Shown: piece after piece, positions 35,216-39,565 of the stretch
Layout: every line of letters begins with the position of its first letter
Position numbering within the stretch: position 1 is the stretch's first letter
Source of the DNA: Halorhabdus amylolytica
Lineage (GTDB): Archaea > Halobacteriota > Halobacteria > Halobacteriales > Haloarculaceae
Direction of reading: 5' to 3'
Length of the DNA: 39,565 nucleotides
NCBI RefSeq assembly: GCF_004944975.1
Contig: NZ_SPQG01000003.1
Coordinates: forward strand, 82,578-122,142
Made by a program: the position numbers and the translations under genes
The notes under the pieces: generated by a model
Told to the model about the DNA's origin: nothing
The model's input: the letters and a program-made list of their open reading frames with translations, nothing else
Databases searched by the model: none

Positions 35216-35863
35216 TCAGGCGTCGAGTGTCCGTACCGCGAACAGCGAATCGTCGGCGAGAACGCGCTGAACGCGGCTGTTCCAGGCACCCTCGAACGCC
35301 TCGCGTTGCTCGTCGGTCACCATCCCATCGAGGATCCGTCGGAGGTTGCCCGTCGCCGGATCGCCGTCGGGAACGGCCCCGACGTGATAGGTCACTTCGA
35401 CTGTCTCACCGGTGTCCGTCCGGCGGAATCGGAACGTCGGTTCGGTACCCCCGGGATCGAACGCATCGAACGCAAGCAGCTCACGCCGGTTGCCGACGCC
35501 ATCGCCGAGTCCACCGAATCCGTCCTCCTGGGTTGCACCCGTGATATACGAGATGATCCGGCTCATCACGCCATACGTGGCGTCGTCACGTGGTCCGGGG
35601 ACACGCACTTCGACGTCGCTCCGGAGGGGGAGGTCCCCGGGATAGAGCGCGTCGAGACCGAGTTGCGTGATCCGGTAGGCTCCTGATGCGGTCGGACAGG
35701 AGTGACCGGCTTCTTTCACGACGTCGCGATAGGTAATCACGAACGGCTCGCCCGGTTTGAGGACGCCGAGCGTTTCGGCGACGGGATCGCGGATCTCGAT
35801 CGGTTCGACGTCGTAGTCGACGGCCCAGTTCGTCTCGGCGGTCGTGGTCGTGTTGGGAGTCAT
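35216..35863 (-). CDS. FmdE-like protein associated with a P1B-type ATPase
   Basis: The 215-residue soluble protein has the FmdE-like pattern. YRDVVKEAGHSCPTASGAYR (about 46-65) carries the His-x-Cys-Pro core known from the E subunit of formylmethanofuran dehydrogenase and related zinc/metal-binding proteins. LGLDALYPGDLPLRSDVEV and GVMSRIISYITGA follow. No methanogenesis genes are near, so the methanofuran role is unlikely. The gene starts 41 bp after the CPG-type metal ATPase gene on the same strand, which suggests a metal-binding or metal-sensing accessory of that pump. The metal is not known. Confidence 0.6.
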   Translation of the reverse strand: MTPNTTTTAETNWAVDYDVEPIEIRDPVAETLGVLKPGEPFVITYRDVVKEAGHSCPTASGAYRITQLGLDALYPGDLPLRSDVEVRVPGPRDDATYGVMSRIISYITGATQEDGFGGLGDGVGNRRELLAFDAFDPGGTEPTFRFRRTDTGETVEVTYHVGAVPDGDPATGNLRRILDGMVTDEQREAFEGAWNSRVQRVLADDSLFAVRTLDA

Positions 35864-35904
35864 TGGTGAGAGTGTGGAGTCGCACGTGGTGATTTGGCTG
35901 TTCG

Positions 35905-37920
35905 TCAGTGCCGAAGGAGTCGCATGCCGTTGGCGATCACGGCGAGGACGCTGGCCTCGTGGACGAGCATGCCCAGCGCGAGCGTGACGTAACTCGTCAG
36001 CACGCCGGCCAGCAGGACCGTCACGGTCAACACTGCGAGGCCGACGTTCTCGTAGATGTTCCAGCGCGTCGCCTTGCTCAGTTTCACTGCGTAGGGGATA
36101 CGCTCCAGGTCGTCGGCCATCAGCGCCATGTCGGCGGTCTCGATGGCGGTGTCCGTGCCAGCCGCGCCCATCGCAATGCCGACGTCAGCAGTCGCCAGGG
36201 AGGGGGCGTCGTTGATGCCGTCGCCGACCATCGCCGCCGTGTGATCCTCGCGGAGGCCCTCGACGACGTCCTGTTTGTCCTCGGGCAGCAGTTCCGCACG
36301 GTAGTCGTCGATGCCGACTTCTTGCGTGGCGGCTTCGCCGCCACGTTCTTGGAGGCCGGTGAAACCGGCCTCCCTGGCCACCGCGGCCGCGACGCGCTCG
36401 TTGTCACCGGTCAACATCACCGTCTCGATGCCGGCGTCCTGCAACTGGTCGATAACGCCGGGCGCCGCCTCGCGGAGTTCGTCGCGCATGGCGATGGTAC
36501 CGATGACGGCTTCGTCACGGACGATATGAACGACAGTCTCGCCCCGGTCTTCGCGTTCACGGACGTATTCGGCGACCTCGTCGGGAATATCGATGCCGCG
36601 TTCATCGAGCAGTTTTCGGTTGCCGACGACGATTTCCCAGCCACCGTCGGACCCGTCTGACGAGCCTCCGGCTTCGCCGGAGACCTCGTAGTGGGCGATG
36701 ACACCCTTGCCGGCCACCACGTCGAAGTCGTCCGGATCGGGGATTGAGTGTGCGTCCGTGGATGCTGGTTCGGTGTCTGCCCGGACAGCCGCCGTTCCGC
36801 CATCCGCTGCCGCGGTCGGACGGTCCTGTGCGGCCGCGACGATCGCGTCGGCGAGGTGATGTTCACTTTTCTTCTCGGCGATCGCCGCGAGTTCTAAGAC
36901 CTCGTCGTCGGCGACGCCGAACCCTTCGACGTCGGCGACGGTCGTCTCACCCTTCGTCAGCGTGCCGGTCTTGTCAAAGGCGACGAGGTCGATCTTGCCG
37001 GCCTGTTCGAGATGCTCGCCACCTTTCATCAGCACGCCGTTGCGCGCGGCGTTGCCGATCGCCGAGACGATGCTTACCGGCGGGCCGATCACCAGCGCAC
37101 CGGGACAACCGATCACCAGCAGCGTCAGCGACAGGATCGCGTTCTGCGTGACGGCGTAGGCACCGATCGACAGCGCGATCACGCCCGGCGTGTAGTATTT
37201 GGCGAAGCGATCGATGATGCTCTCGGTCTTCGATTGGGCCTCCTGGGCCGCCTCGACGCGCTGGATGATCCGCTGGAGCGTGGTGTCTGTCCCCGACCCA
37301 GTTGTCCGTACTTCCAGCGAACCTTCTTGATTGATCGTCCCGGCGTAGACTTCGTCGCCGTCGGCCTTGTGGACGGGCGCGCTCTCGCCGGTGACCGGGG
37401 CCTGGTTGACGGCGCTCTCCCCCTCGACGACGTCGCCGTCCACGGGGATCTTTTCGCCGGGTTTGACGATGACAATTTCGCCCGCTTCGACTTCGCGGGC
37501 GGGCACTTCTTTTTGCTCGCCGTCGCGGCGCACGGTGGCCGTGTCGGGCGTCATCTCCAGCAACTCTTCGAGGGCATTGCGCGTCTTGCGCATCGTCCGC
37601 CCTTCGAGATAGCTTCCCAGGGCGAACAGGAAGACCACCGCAGCGGCCTCCCAGTACGATCCGATGGCGATCGCACCGACCGCCGCCAGCGTTACTAGTG
37701 TCTTGATGCCGAGCGTCCGGCTTGTGACCTCGTGGTAGGCGGTCTTAGCGATGTCGTAGCCGCCGACGATAGCTGCGAGGATCAAGATCGCAGCGCTCGC
37801 CGTGTCGAAGGCCGAAACGTAGCCGAGCGTCCAGCCGCTGGCGTACAGCAGGCCGCTCACCGCGACGATGATGGCCTTCCGGTGTTTGCGGTAGTATTGT
37901 TTGACCGATTGGGTATCCAT
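35905..37920 (-). CDS. P1B-type heavy-metal ATPase with a CPG membrane motif
   Basis: The 671-residue P-type pump is built as usual: N-terminal membrane helices, TGES in the actuator domain, phosphorylated D316 in DKTGT, a nucleotide domain, GDGIND and two C-terminal helices. The ion-site motif is C272-P-G in VIGCPGALVIGPP, instead of CPC (Cu or Zn types), CPH or SPC. The nucleotide-domain HP motif reads SEHHLADA instead of SEHPL. The C-terminal HEASVLAVIANGMRLLR resembles Zn/Cd/Pb pumps. No HMA domain is fused; a separate HMA protein precedes it. Two extra loops are encoded by perfect hairpins (36325-36373 and 36666-36682). Confidence 0.9.
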   Translation of the reverse strand: MDTQSVKQYYRKHRKAIIVAVSGLLYASGWTLGYVSAFDTASAAILILAAIVGGYDIAKTAYHEVTSRTLGIKTLVTLAAVGAIAIGSYWEAAAVVFLFALGSYLEGRTMRKTRNALEELLEMTPDTATVRRDGEQKEVPAREVEAGEIVIVKPGEKIPVDGDVVEGESAVNQAPVTGESAPVHKADGDEVYAGTINQEGSLEVRTTGSGTDTTLQRIIQRVEAAQEAQSKTESIIDRFAKYYTPGVIALSIGAYAVTQNAILSLTLLVIGCPGALVIGPPVSIVSAIGNAARNGVLMKGGEHLEQAGKIDLVAFDKTGTLTKGETTVADVEGFGVADDEVLELAAIAEKKSEHHLADAIVAAAQDRPTAAADGGTAAVRADTEPASTDAHSIPDPDDFDVVAGKGVIAHYEVSGEAGGSSDGSDGGWEIVVGNRKLLDERGIDIPDEVAEYVREREDRGETVVHIVRDEAVIGTIAMRDELREAAPGVIDQLQDAGIETVMLTGDNERVAAAVAREAGFTGLQERGGEAATQEVGIDDYRAELLPEDKQDVVEGLREDHTAAMVGDGINDAPSLATADVGIAMGAAGTDTAIETADMALMADDLERIPYAVKLSKATRWNIYENVGLAVLTVTVLLAGVLTSYVTLALGMLVHEASVLAVIANGMRLLRH
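36325..36373. repeat. Tandem perfect hairpins inside the CPG ATPase gene
   Basis: Hairpin 1 has arms CGTGGCGGC and GCCGCCACG with a TTC loop (36325-36345). Hairpin 2 has arms GGAGGCCGGT and ACCGGCCTCC with a GAA loop (36351-36373). They encode a 17-residue insert just after VARE, where the neighbouring CopA gene reads straight through AVAEEVGID. Confidence 0.85.
36666..36682. repeat. Short-loop hairpin in the nucleotide-domain loop of the CPG ATPase gene
   Basis: CTCCGGC-TTC-GCCGGAG is perfect, with 7-bp arms and a 3-nt loop. It encodes part of the low-complexity SGEAGGSSDGSDGG segment. Confidence 0.75.
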
Positions 37921-37931
37921 GATTGGTCTCC

Positions 37932-38147
37932 TCAGGCGGGCTGGGGCGTGTAGCCTTGGTTCTCGATGGTCTGTTCGAACGTGGCGAGGTCAGCGACCGA
38001 ATCGTCGTATTCGATCTCGACCCGGCCGGTCGAGTAGTGCACTTCGACCTCATCGACGCCCTCCCGCTTCGAGAGGGCACGTTCGACGGTACTCGCACAG
38101 CTCGGGCAGTCGAAGTCCATTACGCGGAATTGCGTTGTCTCGCTCAT
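37932..38147 (-). CDS. HMA-domain metallochaperone (CopZ-like)
   Basis: The 71-residue protein is a single heavy-metal-associated domain of beta-alpha-beta-beta-alpha-beta type. The metal site CPSC lies in MDFDCPSCASTVERAL; a CxxC with Pro in the second position is unlike the common MxCxxC of copper chaperones. It probably hands a soft metal to the CPG ATPase, whose gene starts 11 bp downstream. ATG 38147 is chosen because it gives the domain a normal length and lies close to the predicted transcript start. An upstream in-frame start at 38177 would lie within the promoter. Confidence 0.88.
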   Translation of the reverse strand: MSETTQFRVMDFDCPSCASTVERALSKREGVDEVEVHYSTGRVEIEYDDSVADLATFEQTIENQGYTPQPA

Positions 38148-38152
38148 TGCAT
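38144..38152 (-). promoter_or_regulatory. Two-codon ORF overlapping the metallochaperone start
   Basis: On the minus strand ATG CAA TGA (38152-38144) precedes and overlaps the chaperone ATG (38147) as ATGA. The TATA-like stretch around 38187-38179 predicts transcription starting near 38154, just before this mini-ORF. Given its size this may be chance. Confidence 0.25.
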
Positions 38153-38335
38153 TTCTACGTAGTGCCCACAATGCCATAAGTATTTTTTAGATGATATGTT
38201 TGAATGTTGGTATGGGAGGTGCAGACGGTCAAACGGGTCGTCTAGGGCTTCCCGGCCCGGTCGCGGTTCGCTGGGGCCACGCCCACGAGAGACGCGCTCG
38301 CCGGACTTTTCACGACACCGCGTGTCTCTTCAGTC
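38148..38335. promoter_or_regulatory. Divergent promoter region between the HMA protein and ArsR genes
   Basis: AT-rich DNA at 38171-38205 holds the minus-strand TATA-like stretch. The plus-strand CTTTTCAC (38306-38313) is centred 27 bases before ATG 38336. It is flanked by AGAGACGCG (38288-38296) and the near-complement CGCGTGTCTCT (38319-38329), a plausible ArsR operator with two extra bases in one arm. Confidence 0.4.
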
Positions 38336-38857
38336 ATGAGCAGCACAGGCGATCACCGACTCGAGGACATCGCCGTTCGGGACACCCGCGTCTCGGACGC
38401 TATCGACGAACCGATGCGAGCGATGATCCTCGACATTCTCGCTGAGGAAGCGCTGACCGCGGGCGACGTGCACGAGCGCCTCGAAGAACGCGGGATCGAC
38501 CGGACCGAGAACACCGTTCGCCACCACATCAACGAGTTGCGCGACGCCGGCCTCGTGGATGTGGTTCGCTTCGAGGAGGGCCGTGGCGGCACGACGAAGT
38601 ACTACGAGGCGAATACGATCGTCCTCTCGTACTCCCTGCCGGAGTCAACCGATCCAGCCGTCGAAGAGATGATCGACGCGATCGAACCGAAGATGAGCGA
38701 GGCGCTCGCGACACTCACCGAGGAGTTCGACGCCGAGATCGACGAGATCGTCGCGGACATGCAACCGTGTGAGCACTGTCGCGATCAAAAATACGAGACG
38801 TACGTCCTCCTGACCGTGCTTCGCCGTGCCTTCGTCCGTGTACGCCGCGAACCGTGA
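38336..38857 (+). CDS. ArsR-family metal-responsive regulator
   Basis: The 173-residue protein has a winged helix (about 22-95). It contains DEPMRAMILDILAEEALTAG, a recognition helix in RTENTVRHHINELRDAGLVD and a wing with GRGGTTKYYEAN. A helical C-terminal region (about 105-145) could dimerise, and Cys-rich CEHCRDQKYE (about 147-156) could bind metal. It is divergent from the HMA/CPG-ATPase/FmdE-like genes and convergent with the CopA gene 6 bp away, so it sits between two metal pumps and may control either or both. The likely mode is repression relieved by metal; the metal is unknown. Confidence 0.85.
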   Translation: MSSTGDHRLEDIAVRDTRVSDAIDEPMRAMILDILAEEALTAGDVHERLEERGIDRTENTVRHHINELRDAGLVDVVRFEEGRGGTTKYYEANTIVLSYSLPESTDPAVEEMIDAIEPKMSEALATLTEEFDAEIDEIVADMQPCEHCRDQKYETYVLLTVLRRAFVRVRREP

Positions 38858-38863
38858 CGAAAA

Positions 38864-39565
38864 CTACCGGAACCGGCCGAGGATACGGTAGTCCCGATCG
38901 GGCGTGTACCGCCTGAACAGCAGACTGTTGGTCAGCACGGAGACGCTGGAAAAGGCCATCGCCGCCGCGGCCAGCACGGGCTGGAGGAGTCCGAGCGAGG
39001 CCAGCGGGATCATTGCAGTGTTGTACCCCAGCGCCCACACGAGGTTTTGCTTGATCTTCTGCAGTGTCGCATCCGAGATCCGAATCGCCTTTAGGACGTC
39101 CCGGGGGTCCGAACGCATCAGCGTCACGTCAGCCGCTTCGATCGCGACGTCGGTCCCCGAGCCGATGGCCGTCCCGACGTGGGCCACAGCGAGTGCCGGT
39201 GCGTCGTTGACGCCATCACCGACCATCATCGCCTTGCGACCACCGTGGGACCGTCGGTCCCACGAGGATCGCGATCCGTCGGATCGCTCACCCTCGCTCT
39301 GGATCGCTTCGACGGCGTCGGACTTGTCCTCCGGGAGTACCTCCGCGCGGACGTTGTCGGGGTCGATCCCGACTTCCTCGGCGACGGCGCGGGCGGTCCG
39401 CTCGTTGTCGCCGGTGATCATCATCACGTCGACTCCCCGTTCCTGAAGTGCAGCTACGGCCTCCTTTGCGCCTTGCTTTACTGTATCGGCGTCGGCGACG
39501 ACCCCCGCGAGTTCGCCGTCGGCTCGCGGCTCGTCGCCGTCTTCTCGCGGGCCTTGCCCGCTCGA
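38864..39565 (-). CDS. copA: CopA-type copper-exporting P-type ATPase (partial, C-terminal part)
   Basis: The frame is open to the end of the window, so the N-terminal two thirds, including CPC and DKTGT, are missing. Visible are GELAGVVADADTVK, ITGDNERTARAVAEEVGID, LPEDKSDAVEAI and MVGDGVNDAPALA, with the last two helices NLVWALGYNTAMIPLASLG and MAFSSVSVLTNSLLFRRY. The YN and MxxSS residues in these helices are the Cu(I)-site signature of P1B-1 pumps. An extra 19-residue segment between QSEGE and AMMVGDG is encoded by perfect hairpins (39244-39287). It is convergent with arsR. ATG and GTG codons inside this stretch (for example 39427) are not true starts. Confidence 0.93.
   Translation of the reverse strand, partial: SSGQGPREDGDEPRADGELAGVVADADTVKQGAKEAVAALQERGVDVMMITGDNERTARAVAEEVGIDPDNVRAEVLPEDKSDAVEAIQSEGERSDGSRSSWDRRSHGGRKAMMVGDGVNDAPALAVAHVGTAIGSGTDVAIEAADVTLMRSDPRDVLKAIRISDATLQKIKQNLVWALGYNTAMIPLASLGLLQPVLAAAAMAFSSVSVLTNSLLFRRYTPDRDYRILGRFR
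39244..39287. repeat. Tandem perfect hairpins inside copA
   Basis: Hairpin 1 has arms CGTGGGACC and GGTCCCACG with a GTC loop (39244-39264). Hairpin 2 is GCGATCC-GTC-GGATCGC (39271-39287). Between them, GGATCGCGATCC (39267-39278) is also a perfect palindrome. Confidence 0.85.
39547..39561. repeat. Short-loop hairpin near the window end in copA
   Basis: GCGGGC-CTT-GCCCGC is perfect with 6-bp arms and a 3-nt loop. It encodes SGQGPRE in a linker before GELAGVV. Confidence 0.6.

Overview
The window is about 39.6 kb of a haloarchaeal (class Halobacteria) chromosome. The evidence is high GC, very acidic proteins, many transcripts that look leaderless (a TATA-like box centred about 27 nt before the start codon), and a gene order (pan, mre11-rad50, polB, sufCBD) that I recall from Haloferax and relatives. 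Family names come from reading translated sequence. No database search was run.

Layout. 1-603: 5' end of the proteasome-activating nucleotidase (minus strand, cut by the window edge). 886-5376: small winged-helix protein, then mre11-rad50. 5388-6443: three small conserved haloarchaeal genes on the minus strand. 6540-9257: family B DNA polymerase. 9435-13042: sufC-sufB-sufD. 13077-13786: an eroded stretch with a possible zinc-ribbon gene, the N-terminus of a Tat lipoprotein (sugar-binding-protein type), what looks like the C-terminus of a MalK-type ATPase, and two short elements with perfect terminal inverted repeats. 13856-16114: TrmB-type regulator, ferritin-like protein and DtxR-type regulator. 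16160-17951: acetyltransferase, DUF502 membrane protein, archease. 18151-23320: katG and an intein-containing rtcB. 23390-29710: pilin-like proteins, MscS channel, UspA, DUF2150, and two large surface proteins with pilin-type N-termini. 29787-32735: HMG-CoA synthase, HTH regulator, membrane protein. 32736-34945: ABC-2 exporter. 35216-39565: metal cluster with an FmdE-like protein, a P1B-type ATPase whose membrane motif is CPG, an HMA metallochaperone, a divergent ArsR regulator, and a CopA-type ATPase cut by the window end.

How the genes connect. Mre11-Rad50 and PolB serve DNA repair and replication, SufBCD builds Fe-S clusters, archease activates the RtcB RNA ligase, and the HMA protein, CPG ATPase, FmdE-like protein and ArsR form a metal-response unit.

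The least ordinary signals are: (a) four genes whose TATA box points to a tiny ORF that ends in an ATGA/GTGA overlap with the real start, three of them Arg-rich; (b) in-frame inserts made of perfect short-loop hairpins in sufD and both metal ATPases; (c) AT-rich codon islands in polB over the catalytic motifs known as intein insertion sites; (d) a sugar ABC operon apparently deleted down to its two ends beside trmB, with inverted-repeat elements at the scar; and (e) the CPG ATPase / FmdE-like pairing.
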